Shown here in pieces: positions 45,641 through 56,315 of a DNA stretch of 64,000 nucleotides. The stretch's first letter is position 1, and each line of letters opens with the position of its first letter. The notes under the pieces were generated by a model. That model saw only the letters and a program-made list of their open reading frames with translations, did not search any database and was not told the DNA's origin. The translations under genes and the position numbers were made by a program. Source of the DNA: Stomoxys calcitrans (Eukaryota > Arthropoda > Insecta > Diptera > Muscidae); assembly GCF_963082655.1 (NCBI RefSeq), contig NC_081554.1:61214095-61278094 (forward strand), read 5' to 3'.

Positions 45641-48010
45641 TAAAGTAAAGTTTATATGGTCTTAGACCAATATTTTAATGCGTTACAAACGAAATGACGA
45701 GGTACTAAGCCCTTATCTTATGATGGAGTGTATGAAAACCTGATTACTCCACTCCAGAATGCATCCGTGAATCCGACCTCCTCATCATGTGCTAATATTT
45801 CAATTTTGCCGCATTCATGACATTATCATTGCTTGTTTTCGGCTTATAACAGCTACATACAGCTTTCAAAACGCTAATAGCTGTAATTCCCTTGGGTTAG
45901 CAAATCCTCTTTTTGTTTTTAGTAGCTCCTAATATTTTGGGTTAGAGCTTCATGCGATACTAAATGAGTATAAATTGGGTTAATCAGAAAGAATGTTGCC
46001 ACCAAATTATGTATTTTAACAGCATGAACTCATTGTTGTTGTTGTTGGTGCTTTGTATCTTTTTTCACAGACTTTTCTAACTTTGCTTTGCTTTACTCAT
46101 TCACTTTTTGGTTTCATTTTCATTTGGAATATATAGCCGGCATTGCAGTAAAAAAAGCCCATATAGCCGCATTACAAAGTTAAGCAAATTGCGTACAGAC
46201 ACTTAGGCAGACAGACACAGACGGACGGCCTAAAGGCCATGCAGACACACTGCCGACCAGAGAGAATCAAAGCTAAAAATTGCCTGGCAATCAGCCGAAA
46301 GAAGCTAAGGGATGCCATTAAGACCTAAATACGATTGAATGAAAAAAATAACCACAATTTTTGCGTTTCTGTGCTTTTTGGCGGTAAGAATACATATTTA
46401 ATTTTTTCCCCTACTCCGCGGATAATGTCTCTATGGCCAAAGTTAATATTCCAAGTGGGCTAGGTAGGGGCGTTTTTGTCAGGTTCTTTTTTTTTTTTTA
46501 AATAAATTTCAATGTTTCCTCAGGGAAATAGTAAATATGGATGAGTGTGTGTGTGTGTGTGTTGAGCGGTAATGTAAGTGGGAATGTTTGTTTCTACATT
46601 CTTTGGAAAATTGCCCAAAAACATGTTAGCGTAAACAGACATATTTACACCCACACAGCCGCATTACAATACCTATCATGGCATGATGGTGGTGTTGGGC
46701 ACACTACTTTCGTTATTTCGTTTGTATTATAAGCAAATACTGATGCAAGTGATATTGAATCGTATATATTTCTGATAGGTGCTACATTGGAAGTAAATTT
46801 GAGCCATTTTAAATGTTTGTATAACAGTACAAAGCCATTGAAACAACAAAGCAGCCAATTGCATCAGTGAACTGTAGCCTATACCTAAGTCGGCTTTGCC
46901 TGACTTCCGCCATTGCTTATCTTTTTCTCTATCTGTATGATTGCGGATGCTGTTTTTGTTTTAAGTCTTGAAAGGCGTGCACACACCTTTCTCTAGGGAG
47001 CAAAATGCGTGCTGCAGTAACTGGAAAATTGGATAGGTTAGTTAAGGTTCAACGTAATTGGGTTTATTACGCTACTGACTCCCTTCTTTTTGGTACTTTC
47101 ATTGGTGTGTTCTTTCCTTCTAAATTAAATTAAACAAATAACTCATGGTTTGGAATTTTAATATTTGCTTTGTATGTTGGTGGTGGCTCTTTCAAGAAAT
47201 TGCCATGAAGTTAAATATGCCAAATTGAAGGTAAAGTTGATTTTCCACTTTGGTTAATCCATTTGTGGTGTTCTAGTTAAATAATAATACTGTGACAGCC
47301 TTAATGAGACGACACACAATGGGATTGGAATAGAGATGGGATGAAAAGTGGTAAAAGTATGCATACTTACCAAGGTTAAGGGAATGTAAAGGCATTTAAC
47401 AACGGAAAGTTGAAGTGAAAATCCACAGTAACCCCCAAAAAATAGAATATTTTGATATTCAAACAATAGGTAGAGTAGAGCTTAACAATAAGGATTCGCA
47501 TCACTCACTGATTTCTAAAGCAGAAACAGTGAATTTTTTCAAGGGCTGGAATACTCTAAGTCATATCATTGATAATAATCCAGCTAAAAATTTGTATGTA
47601 AAGCTATGAAGAAAAAGTTCTTGGTCTGGGGGGAGGAAATTCTAAATAATGGTGATGGTAGTAGGTAGGTAGTAGGCAAACAGCTCAAAAATCCAAAACG
47701 ATTTAGAGTTCCAGCAAAGTGATTCAGAGTCAAACCTTTATTCTGGAGGGACAAACCTTTTTTCTGGCACTTTTGTATTAAACCATTTCCGAAGAGTCCC
47801 CGTTTTTGTGATTTATCTCAGATATATTTCTAAGGAGAGACTCCAGGCAGTGTACTGCGGAGGTAGACAAAATCGGAACATGAGCGAAGGAAGCGAGCAC
47901 GACCCCTGAGTCTCCATGGTGGACTGTGACCTACAAAAGGATGCCACATTCATCACGGAAGGGGAAGATGTTCGTTGAGAATGGTATGGAGCCTCCCTCT
48001 TGCGCTAGAG
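45641..48010. other. HINE 5' scrap then long non-repeat stretch, duplicate of 14982-17340
   Basis: The first 80 bp or so are the minus-strand HINE 5' fragment. The rest has no recognised gene. A GT microsatellite lies at about 46544-46562. Confidence 0.45.
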
Positions 48011-48014
48011 TGGC

Positions 48015-48910
48015 AAGGAAGCACAACAGAGTTAACTTATGCAGTCATCAATATCGGCAGTGCATCCGGTAGGGTTCCACCAGATCATGGGTCCCAAGTA
48101 GAGCATGGTTAACGAGCGAATTTTCGAACATGTGTGAAACTCTGTGGAGAATCCACCAATACAAATAATGAGGGTCATCTTTGCGCTGCGTTTTGCGTCG
48201 ACGGAATGTATTGATACCGTCAAACAGCTCTTCGGAGGTATCCACGAGCCCTGGGAAGGCTCAAAGCTCGACCTGGTGAGAAAGATGGACTTCCCCCAGC
48301 CCACAAAGTCGGCGGTCTTCATTAAGGGATGCGACAGTAAATTTGCGACGGAACGCATGTTGGGATTATTGGGCAAGCAAAAACAATGTATGGTCGCAGA
48401 GAAGTGGGAGGTGTTCCACAGGGAGTAGAAGGAGGAAGGAACTCTCTTTGTGGTTGGCACTGACCAAGTCTCCGCGACAAGTTTGGCTAAGACTTAAGGC
48501 GTGGCGCACAACGGGAGTAAGGCTGTCTTTTTCAAGGTTGATAAGACTAGGATAGGCAGTAATCCTCATATTGCGAAATTGGGCCGGGCAGTGGCAGATG
48601 ACTCAGTACCACCCAACAAACAGGGGGCTGACGACGAGACAATCACCATTTTTCTCCATATTGGAAATACAAAAACAACGACAGCGCAGGGGGGAGAGAC
48701 CTAAATCAGGCCGTGCAGTGGCAGATGACTCAACCCAACAAACCCAACAAACAGGGGGCTGATGACGAGACAATCACCGTCTCTTTCAATATTGGAAAGA
48801 CTAGGATAAGCAAAGATCCTACTTCTAAAACAACGACAGTGCAGGGAGGAGAGACCCAACATAGCCTAACAAACAGGAAATCGACGATAGGCTAGGATAG
48901 GCAAAGAACC
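48015..48910 (+). pseudogene. LINE ORF1 (gag-like) relic, copy 2
   Basis: Counterpart of 17345-18240 and almost identical. The start Met region carries TGTGTGAAAC, which introduces a stop (HV* instead of HVW). Confidence 0.6.
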
Positions 48911-48919
48911 TAATACGAC

Positions 48920-49797
48920 AAGATCAGGCAGTGCTTACTTACTTTAATTGGCTATGACAGAACATTTATTCCACTAGCCGAACGTAGAATAGCGTTTCAA
49001 GCGTCTCGATGATAGGGCCCAATTATCTCATTGACTTAAGGTTTTAATATTTTGCACAGTATGCTCGAGAGTATCTTGTATGCGATGGGGAGGAGACTTT
49101 TGCCTCTGTAGTTGGCACATTCCATCTTGTCTCCTTTCTTGTGTAGGGGACATAGTATGCTGAGGTTCCAATCATTGGGTATGCGTTCTTTTAGCCAGAT
49201 TGCGCAAATAAGCTGATGCATACGCCTTATTAGCGTGTCGCCTCCGGTCTTAAATAGTTCAGCGAGTAACCTGTCAGCTCCTGCTGCCTTATTGTTCTTT
49301 AGTCGTGTCACTGCTACTTGCACCTCATTCTGACTAGGAGGTAAACATTCTATATCATCATCATTAATTGGTTTTGCGGTAACCTCTTCGCCGCAAACGT
49401 CGGACACTAGTAGTTGGCTAAAATGTTATTTTCACATTTTCAGCATGCTATCTGTGTCAGTTACCATATTTCTTTCTTTGTCTCTGCAGGAGGATGTGCC
49501 TGCACCAAAGCCATGGGTTTGATGTTTAATTCTTTGGTGGAATTTCCGAACTTCATTCTGACTCCTGTACATCTAAATTCGCTCACATTCACGTCTTTCC
49601 AGTTTTTTTTCTTTTTGCGGAATAGACGTTTCTTCTCTTTCCTTTTCTCCCGATACCTCTCCTTCACCTGGCGCATTGCTACTGATTGCAGGGTTGCTCT
49701 TGGCCGTACCATGGGTTTCTAGGGGGAGGCTTCCAGTATCCAAGTATGTATTTCGCGGCATTTTCCATGGAATGGGCAATGGGCACTGCAGCATTAT
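48920..49797 (-). pseudogene. RTE-like ORF2 relic, copy 2
   Basis: I see no difference from 18250-19127. It ends a few bases before the Transib-like insertion. Confidence 0.85.
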
Positions 49798-49799
49798 AT

Positions 49800-49804
49800 C
49801 ATCG
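49800..49804. repeat. Target-site duplication, left (CATCG)
   Basis: Identical to 55154-55158. The single copy at 19130-19134 proves it arose with the insertion. Because the element's end bases echo the target, 3- or 4-bp readings are also possible, but 5 bp with the CACAGTG end fits Transib usage. Confidence 0.9.
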
Positions 49805-49832
49805 CACAGTGGGCCAAATGGCAAAAAAATTG
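49805..49832 (+). promoter_or_regulatory. RSS-like transposase recognition end, left
   Basis: Heptamer CACAGTG (49805-49811) equals the consensus V(D)J heptamer. A 12-bp spacer GGCCAAATGGCA (49812-49823) and the A-rich block AAAAAATTG (49824-49832) follow. That block matches the nonamer consensus ACAAAAACC at 5 of 9 places. The right end is the same because the arms match, so both ends look like 12-type signals. Confidence 0.7.
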
Positions 49833-51235
49833 GAAATAAGTCTACAACTTTTTATCTGTTGATTTTAGCCATACAAAATGTTCTAGACATTTGTAGAGGA
49901 GGACATAGGCTTTCAGAAAAGTGCTGTTGTTGGTCCATATCTTTAATACAGGGTGAGCTACAGGGTGTCAAAGTTGACCACTTTTGACTTCTCCAAGCTT
50001 CTGGGGGCCATAACTTTTGATCTACTCAACCGATTTACATGATTTAGGACTCTAGAGAAAGAGCTTGACAAGATCTAAAAAACTTATGCATAAAGTACCA
50101 TGCCATCGTGTACTGTTAAGGAGTTATGAATTGTTTAATTTTAAAATATGAAAATTTGGCCTTGGTTTTTTTCAGTGTTTTTTTAATAACTCCGTCAATT
50201 TTAAAGCTATAAACTTCATACTTCACACAAATTATGCCAGCATATGTGTGCATAAAATACAAAAGGAATCACGTGAATATCTTTGGCGGTTTAAAAATGG
50301 CATCGTTTTCAATATGAAAAATATTTTTTTTGTCAAAAAATTGCAAAATTTTTCAAAAAAGATACTCCCATTTCCTTTAAGTTTTCGCAAACTTTGGCCG
50401 TCAAAGCATTATCATTTCTTTCCATTTTCACAAAGTCGAGGTATTAAGAAAAGTTTTAAGTGCTAATTTGGCTAATTTCGATATCAAACAACACCGTTAT
50501 CTTAAGACCAAAATGGCCAATTTTTTTACTAAACTTCAAAAGTTTCTCACTGGAAAAAAAGTTCCACGGGGATTTTTTCGCTATTTTTGAACTTAAATGA
50601 AAGCTTAAAATGTTCCCAACATTTTAAGGTATGTCTCGCCATATCCTAGCCATAAATGAGATCGTAGCGATCAAAATACTGAAAAAAGTCAATTTTCAAG
50701 TAGTGCTATATTCATTGCTAAAAAACAAGTATTACGTCACATTTTATTGCAAAGATGTTAAATAAACTTTTATTTGGTAACACTTCTTCTACAAAACACA
50801 AAAAGAATCATGGAAATATCTCTATTCTATTCCATTTTATGGAACCGGCAATAAAAAAGTCAATTTTTCAAAAAAGTCGAATTTCCCAAATTTTGTTTTT
50901 GTTGTCCTAATTGCACATGACACACTATAGCCATATTTACGCAACATACCTTATCGTAAAGGAAATTTTCATACCTTTCCAACGATGTATAAAACATTTC
51001 TCAACTCGGATTCTATCTACTCTAAAATTCATTTACACTTCATTAAACTCTATATAAAAATGTCTATTTGTGAAATGGAACCTTATATGGGGCCTACACT
51101 AAAACATTGATAGATTTGCCCAGGGTTTACAATACAAATGTGTTAGAATAAAAAAAGGTCTCCTGCCAAAGTTTAAAAAAATTGGAATAAAAATATGTGT
51201 TTTAGAGCGAAAACACTTCGCATCGGCGTGCGTTT
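49805..51235 (+). repeat. Left terminal inverted repeat, 1431 bp
   Basis: It pairs base for base with 53723-55153 (paired coordinates always sum to 104958 at the points I checked, for instance 50248 with 54710 and 50466 with 54492), so there is no net indel. I saw no mismatch by eye. It is AT-rich with no convincing gene; a short frame at 50248-50466 is simply mirrored in the other arm. Homology fades after AAACGCACGCCGATGCGAAG (as read in the right arm), just short of the transposase stop. Confidence 0.93.
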
Positions 51236-51283
51236 ATATGTATATTAGCTACTCCCAAAATAAAAAAGCATTTTAGTTTTGTA

Positions 51284-53326
51284 TTATTTGATTTTATTCT
51301 CTACCAAATAATCTAAGGTATCAAAATTTAAAAGCTCTTTAATTTGAATGGCATCGGGATCGTCCTTATCTATATCGTCACATATTTTTGGTAGCCATTT
51401 AGTTCTGATGCTGTATAGTACCGGATCAGACGATAACAATAAATATTGAAGTAAATCATAATTTTGGTTAAATTTGGTGCTCTTTCGGGTATTGAAAAGC
51501 CGGAACTGTTTAACATCTCTATTACGGGATTCCTGAGCTTCTTCTGTAAGTTCTCCTAACGGAAGTATGTTGTATTCCACAATTTCCTTGCCATGATGTA
51601 AGACTTTATGTACTGTCGGTGTTAAAGCTTTCCACGAATATAAATCAGATAAAATGTTTTTTGTGTCATTACTATAAGCTTCAAATTTGGTTGAATTTAT
51701 CATCTTTTTGCTATTGATTACAGCCAAAATCACTTTGAATCGTCTTAGCAAGTGTTCATCAAGACCTGTTATTTTAGATGTCGATACGGGGTCCTCAAAA
51801 AACCGCCTTGCCGAGTTGCCATCATTTGTGCTTCCGTATCCGTAAAGAGGTTTATCTATTATAAGTCCCTTTTGTTTAAACTCCAACTGGATTCGATTCT
51901 TCTCTTCCTGCCTCATTTTGTGAAGATCTTGGTTGTTTCTAGCAGAGACATCGCGGTTTCCAGGGCTAGTCCGATATTTAAGGTCATACGATAAATGCAA
52001 ACAATACTCCATGAATCGAATTCTACAGTGCAGGGGCGAAATACCGAAATTGAGCGCATTTTCGTTTACTAAATTTTCATCAGACTTGTCCTCGAATTGC
52101 CCATTCTTCTTGCCACAAATATTGCATCTCCAATTGGACATAACGCCAGTTAATGCGTTTGCCACCTTTCCATCGATCATAGTGAGTTGTAGTTGAAACG
52201 AAACTTTTATATTTCTTCCCAATTGGTTTATAACAATCATGGGTAATGCAGCAATTTCTTCCTTTATTTCGTTCACCAAAGATCGTGTTGTGTTCCGGTC
52301 TTCCTTTGTATACTCAAACCGAATTGGGCGACATAAATATTTTGACCCAGGTGTTCTATTTATCCATATATCTTGAAATGCATTTTCTTTCGATGATGAA
52401 GATTGGTCCTTGTACAATCTCATTCTCAATGGTACTAATGATGCCATGAAAATTGATGCGAAGTTGGTATCTATTTCTGTTTGTTGCTTATATTCGGAAA
52501 ATCCAGATGATCCATCACAACCCCATTTGCTGATCAAAACCACTTCGGAATTATTACATGTGTTCAACTGTTCTTCAGTAAAATTAGAAATAATTCTAAC
52601 AGCTGTATTTTCAACAAGATCAGCAAGTTTCACTCTTGCTTTTAATTCGTCCACGTATATATTTGATGGCACCATTTTCGTCCTGGTGTTGTACAATTTA
52701 TGTTTTGAGGGTAAACAACCCCATCCTTTTTCACGAAGAGCCTTCCTCATTGTTGAGTATTTGTTTCTTGAGAGGCCTAGGTTCAAAATCAGGGCCAGTG
52801 CATCTTCCTCCGTGAATTCTGTAGTCGATTTTGGAGTTGGAATACTTTCTACCATTCTCTTTACCCTTTTCGGAGATGCTAATGGTAAAACATCGACAAT
52901 TCGTCCAACATTTTTTGGTTGTGTTTTTAACAATGCTGTTTTGAACGTATCTTTTATTAAATTTGGCGGATGTGCCGCCAATAGTTCCTCTTGTTTTTTC
53001 TTTTTGGTTTTCTCCGTAACTTCGTCGTATGCTTTGCTAGGCCGGCCGGGAATCAGCGGTTTAATTTCAATAAGTAGATCCGATTTCAGCCACTTCTCAT
53101 ACATTTTGAAAAACTTGATTTTTGCGAATGAACATTCTGGCAACCTTCTCTCAAATGATTTGTAGAATTTTTCAAGTTTGTCTAAAGCGTCTTTATTTAG
53201 CCTTATTCCATATATGTGGTCCAAAGTGTAAACAAGTTCCTTAAATGACTCCGTGTATGATTTGGAATCATTTTTGATGTCCCATACAATTTTCGAAAGA
53301 GTGGAATACTTCAGTATGACTTCCAT
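51284..53326 (-). CDS. Transib-like transposase (RAG1 core relative), 680 aa
   Basis: It probably cuts and joins DNA at the element's CACAGTG ends in the nucleus. Seen: one open frame of 680 residues, about the usual Transib size. Residues 93-115 hold PGRPSKAYDE then a Lys-rich stretch, recalling the GRPR motif of the RAG1 nonamer-binding domain. Residues 199-206 read EKGWGCLP. SKWGCDGSSGFSEYK gives Asp271, LTMIDGKVANALTG gives Asp385, and LGELTEEAQESRNRD gives the Glu (best guess Glu596, alternatively Glu599). Cys401/Cys404 (CNIC) and His573/His578 (HKVLHH) match the spacing of the RAG1 zinc site. The start was chosen as the first Met after an in-frame TAA 6 bases upstream. AATAAA overlaps the final codons. 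No stop, frameshift or lost catalytic residue is seen, so it may be active. Family assignment is from motifs, not a search. Confidence 0.93.
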   Translation of the reverse strand: MEVILKYSTLSKIVWDIKNDSKSYTESFKELVYTLDHIYGIRLNKDALDKLEKFYKSFERRLPECSFAKIKFFKMYEKWLKSDLLIEIKPLIPGRPSKAYDEVTEKTKKKKQEELLAAHPPNLIKDTFKTALLKTQPKNVGRIVDVLPLASPKRVKRMVESIPTPKSTTEFTEEDALALILNLGLSRNKYSTMRKALREKGWGCLPSKHKLYNTRTKMVPSNIYVDELKARVKLADLVENTAVRIISNFTEEQLNTCNNSEVVLISKWGCDGSSGFSEYKQQTEIDTNFASIFMASLVPLRMRLYKDQSSSSKENAFQDIWINRTPGSKYLCRPIRFEYTKEDRNTTRSLVNEIKEEIAALPMIVINQLGRNIKVSFQLQLTMIDGKVANALTGVMSNWRCNICGKKNGQFEDKSDENLVNENALNFGISPLHCRIRFMEYCLHLSYDLKYRTSPGNRDVSARNNQDLHKMRQEEKNRIQLEFKQKGLIIDKPLYGYGSTNDGNSARRFFEDPVSTSKITGLDEHLLRRFKVILAVINSKKMINSTKFEAYSNDTKNILSDLYSWKALTPTVHKVLHHGKEIVEYNILPLGELTEEAQESRNRDVKQFRLFNTRKSTKFNQNYDLLQYLLLSSDPVLYSIRTKWLPKICDDIDKDDPDAIQIKELLNFDTLDYLVENKIK

Positions 53327-53722
53327 AACTTATAAATGTCCTTTACGCCTCTACAAAATATAATGAAGAAAATTTGGATTTTGTTCAAATATTTATGCAA
53401 TATATTCACAATTAATGACCCATTTCAGGTATCAGACGCAATCGTAAAAAGGGGTCCAAAGTGCCTCTTTTTACTTACTCTTCTATAATTATTTACCTGG
53501 ACTCGAATTTGGTTAAAAAAAATGACAATGAATTTTTTATGGGTAGGTTTTTTCACATTCATTGATACGGTGGATTTCCTGGGAATTCGACATAGCGAAA
53601 CAGGTAACATTTGTCTGCATCAAATCTTAACACAAATATATATATATATGCAGGTATATTTCTAGGTTACTTTTTATTCAAAAATCATCAGCTTACATTA
53701 AAAATAGATGTAGGTACTATAC
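53327..53722 (-). promoter_or_regulatory. Transposase upstream region with a possible 5' UTR intron
   Basis: On the minus strand a good donor, CCAG/GTAAAT (intron start 53496), and an acceptor TATATTTTGTAG/AGG (intron end 53351) would define a 146-bp intron just before the start codon. An upstream frame (Met at 53610) would run into a stop after joining, so the putative first exon would be non-coding. The stretch lies between the right arm and the gene and must hold the promoter unless the arm itself supplies it. Confidence 0.4.
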
Positions 53723-55153
53723 AAACGCACGCCGATGCGAAGTGTTTTCGCTCTAAAACACATATTTTTATTCCAATTTTTTTAAACTTTGGCAGGAGAC
53801 CTTTTTTTATTCTAACACATTTGTATTGTAAACCCTGGGCAAATCTATCAATGTTTTAGTGTAGGCCCCATATAAGGTTCCATTTCACAAATAGACATTT
53901 TTATATAGAGTTTAATGAAGTGTAAATGAATTTTAGAGTAGATAGAATCCGAGTTGAGAAATGTTTTATACATCGTTGGAAAGGTATGAAAATTTCCTTT
54001 ACGATAAGGTATGTTGCGTAAATATGGCTATAGTGTGTCATGTGCAATTAGGACAACAAAAACAAAATTTGGGAAATTCGACTTTTTTGAAAAATTGACT
54101 TTTTTATTGCCGGTTCCATAAAATGGAATAGAATAGAGATATTTCCATGATTCTTTTTGTGTTTTGTAGAAGAAGTGTTACCAAATAAAAGTTTATTTAA
54201 CATCTTTGCAATAAAATGTGACGTAATACTTGTTTTTTAGCAATGAATATAGCACTACTTGAAAATTGACTTTTTTCAGTATTTTGATCGCTACGATCTC
54301 ATTTATGGCTAGGATATGGCGAGACATACCTTAAAATGTTGGGAACATTTTAAGCTTTCATTTAAGTTCAAAAATAGCGAAAAAATCCCCGTGGAACTTT
54401 TTTTCCAGTGAGAAACTTTTGAAGTTTAGTAAAAAAATTGGCCATTTTGGTCTTAAGATAACGGTGTTGTTTGATATCGAAATTAGCCAAATTAGCACTT
54501 AAAACTTTTCTTAATACCTCGACTTTGTGAAAATGGAAAGAAATGATAATGCTTTGACGGCCAAAGTTTGCGAAAACTTAAAGGAAATGGGAGTATCTTT
54601 TTTGAAAAATTTTGCAATTTTTTGACAAAAAAAATATTTTTCATATTGAAAACGATGCCATTTTTAAACCGCCAAAGATATTCACGTGATTCCTTTTGTA
54701 TTTTATGCACACATATGCTGGCATAATTTGTGTGAAGTATGAAGTTTATAGCTTTAAAATTGACGGAGTTATTAAAAAAACACTGAAAAAAACCAAGGCC
54801 AAATTTTCATATTTTAAAATTAAACAATTCATAACTCCTTAACAGTACACGATGGCATGGTACTTTATGCATAAGTTTTTTAGATCTTGTCAAGCTCTTT
54901 CTCTAGAGTCCTAAATCATGTAAATCGGTTGAGTAGATCAAAAGTTATGGCCCCCAGAAGCTTGGAGAAGTCAAAAGTGGTCAACTTTGACACCCTGTAG
55001 CTCACCCTGTATTAAAGATATGGACCAACAACAGCACTTTTCTGAAAGCCTATGTCCTCCTCTACAAATGTCTAGAACATTTTGTATGGCTAAAATCAAC
55101 AGATAAAAAGTTGTAGACTTATTTCCAATTTTTTTGCCATTTGGCCCACTGTG
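53723..55153 (-). repeat. Right terminal inverted repeat, 1431 bp
   Basis: Exact-register inverse of 49805-51235. It lies upstream of the transposase gene, so it may contribute to the promoter; the other arm follows the gene's stop. Confidence 0.93.
55126..55153 (-). promoter_or_regulatory. RSS-like transposase recognition end, right
   Basis: The reverse complement reads CACAGTG, a 12-bp spacer, then the same A-rich block, as at the left end. Confidence 0.7.
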
Positions 55154-55158
55154 CATCG
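55154..55158. repeat. Target-site duplication, right (CATCG)
   Basis: It matches 49800-49804. The host sequence GCACAAGGAGTGC resumes directly, as at 19135 in copy 1. Confidence 0.9.
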
Positions 55159-55480
55159 GCACAAGGAGTGCTTTCATCAAGCAGTTGGGTCAGTCGAGTG
55201 GAGAATCCACGGACCTGCCCTTAATATATGCATGCTGATAGCGAGAGAAGTAAGATGTCCTTAACTCTCTTCTAATATGACGGTCAAAAATCCTCTCAAG
55301 CTTCTTGTCAAAAAAAGATGAGTTACTAATCGGTCTAAAATTCCTTCGCCGAACTGTGCTGCAGCTTTTACGCCTTGTGAATAAAAACTACCTCAACCCT
55401 CCTCCAAGATTTGGGAACATAGGCAAAACTTTTACATGCCCTAAATACTTGTATGAAGGTATAGCAGCCCGGACAATTTT
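55159..55480 (-). pseudogene. Jockey-type RT fragment, copy 2
   Basis: Counterpart of 19135-19455, with no difference seen. Confidence 0.65.
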
Positions 55481-55483
55481 TTG

Positions 55484-55735
55484 AAATGCCGTCGTTTTTC
55501 GGCCTAGAGACGAAGCCTAGTGAAATTAGAAAAAATCGGTTCAGATCTGGATATAGCTCCCATATATATGTTCGTCCAATTTTCAGTAATAATGCAATAA
55601 CATGGTCATTTGCTAACCGATTCTCTAGAAATTTGGCAGAATGGATTTTACGACTCTCGGCATTACTGGTGAATTTCATGGAAATCGGTTCAGATTTAGA
55701 TATAGCTCTCATATATATTATCGTCAGCGGAAGTT
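55484..55735 (+). mobile_element. HINE fragment (family C), copy 2
   Basis: Counterpart of 19460-19710. One base is missing at the ATATTAT(T)CGTC word. Confidence 0.65.
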
Positions 55736-55739
55736 TGTT

Positions 55740-56315
55740 CCTGTTCCATAATGGAATGTTTATGAGCAAATTTGCAAGACCTCACTCTCACCAAACTGGT
55801 GGATAAAGTGATTCCAACGTTCCGACAAAAATAAAATCAGGTCTTCCGTGGAGCAATTTCTTCGTTTCCTGTTGTTTCCTGTTCCGTAAGGGAATGTTTA
55901 TGAGCAAATTTGCAAGACCTCACTCTCACCAAACTGGTGGATAAAGTGATTCCAACGTTCCGACAAAAATAAAATCGGGTCTTCCGTGGAACAATTTCTT
56001 CGTAACTCTTACTGTCGGTTGCTAAGAGTACCGCATGATATACATTTTGATCAGTGATTGATCCAAGTGTGAACGGTGTCCAGTTTCGCGACACCTGTTT
56101 GTGGATAAATCTCACATGGCTGAATTCCTTACAAATATGTCACCAACAAAAATGGTGAAGGGTAGGTAATCAGGCTGGCTTAGACACATTGTGGCCATTG
56201 TGATGCCACATTAACGAATGATCTAAGCCTCGGATGGGAATCGAACTTCCAACTCTAACATTGGTAATCCAAGCTTGCTACTAAGTCAGCTAACAAGGCG
56301 TTTAGCTATTACAAC
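55740..56315 (-). mobile_element. SINE-like sequence with 138-bp tandem duplication, copy 2
   Basis: Counterpart of 19717-20290, with no difference seen. Confidence 0.5.

Larger units (their letters stand above)
49805..55153 (-). mobile_element. Complete Transib-like (RAG1-like) DNA transposon
   Basis: It spans 5349 bp between CATCG duplications. Layout: left inverted repeat 49805-51235, a single transposase gene on the minus strand 51284-53326, its upstream region to 53722, right inverted repeat 53723-55153. The ends are CACAGTGGGCC...GGCCCACTGTG. A 5-bp duplication, RSS-heptamer ends and a RAG1-like transposase together define the Transib superfamily (established knowledge). The very long inverted repeats are unusual for it. 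No RAG2-like or second gene is seen. The site interrupts an RTE-like/Jockey junction, so it harms no gene. The open frame and matched arms suggest a young, possibly active copy. Confidence 0.93.

Noticed and set aside
50248..50466. 72-residue frame mirrored in both transposon arms
   Set aside because: No motif and AT-rich composition. Its identity in the arms only reflects the inverted repeat.
52410..53165. 251-residue plus-strand frame opposite the transposase
   Set aside because: It is antisense to the transposase, has no recognisable motif, and exists because of the codon pattern of the real gene.
49805..55153. A RAG1-RAG2 pair (ProtoRAG-like)
   Set aside because: Only one gene lies between the arms. 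No Kelch-type or other second frame was found.
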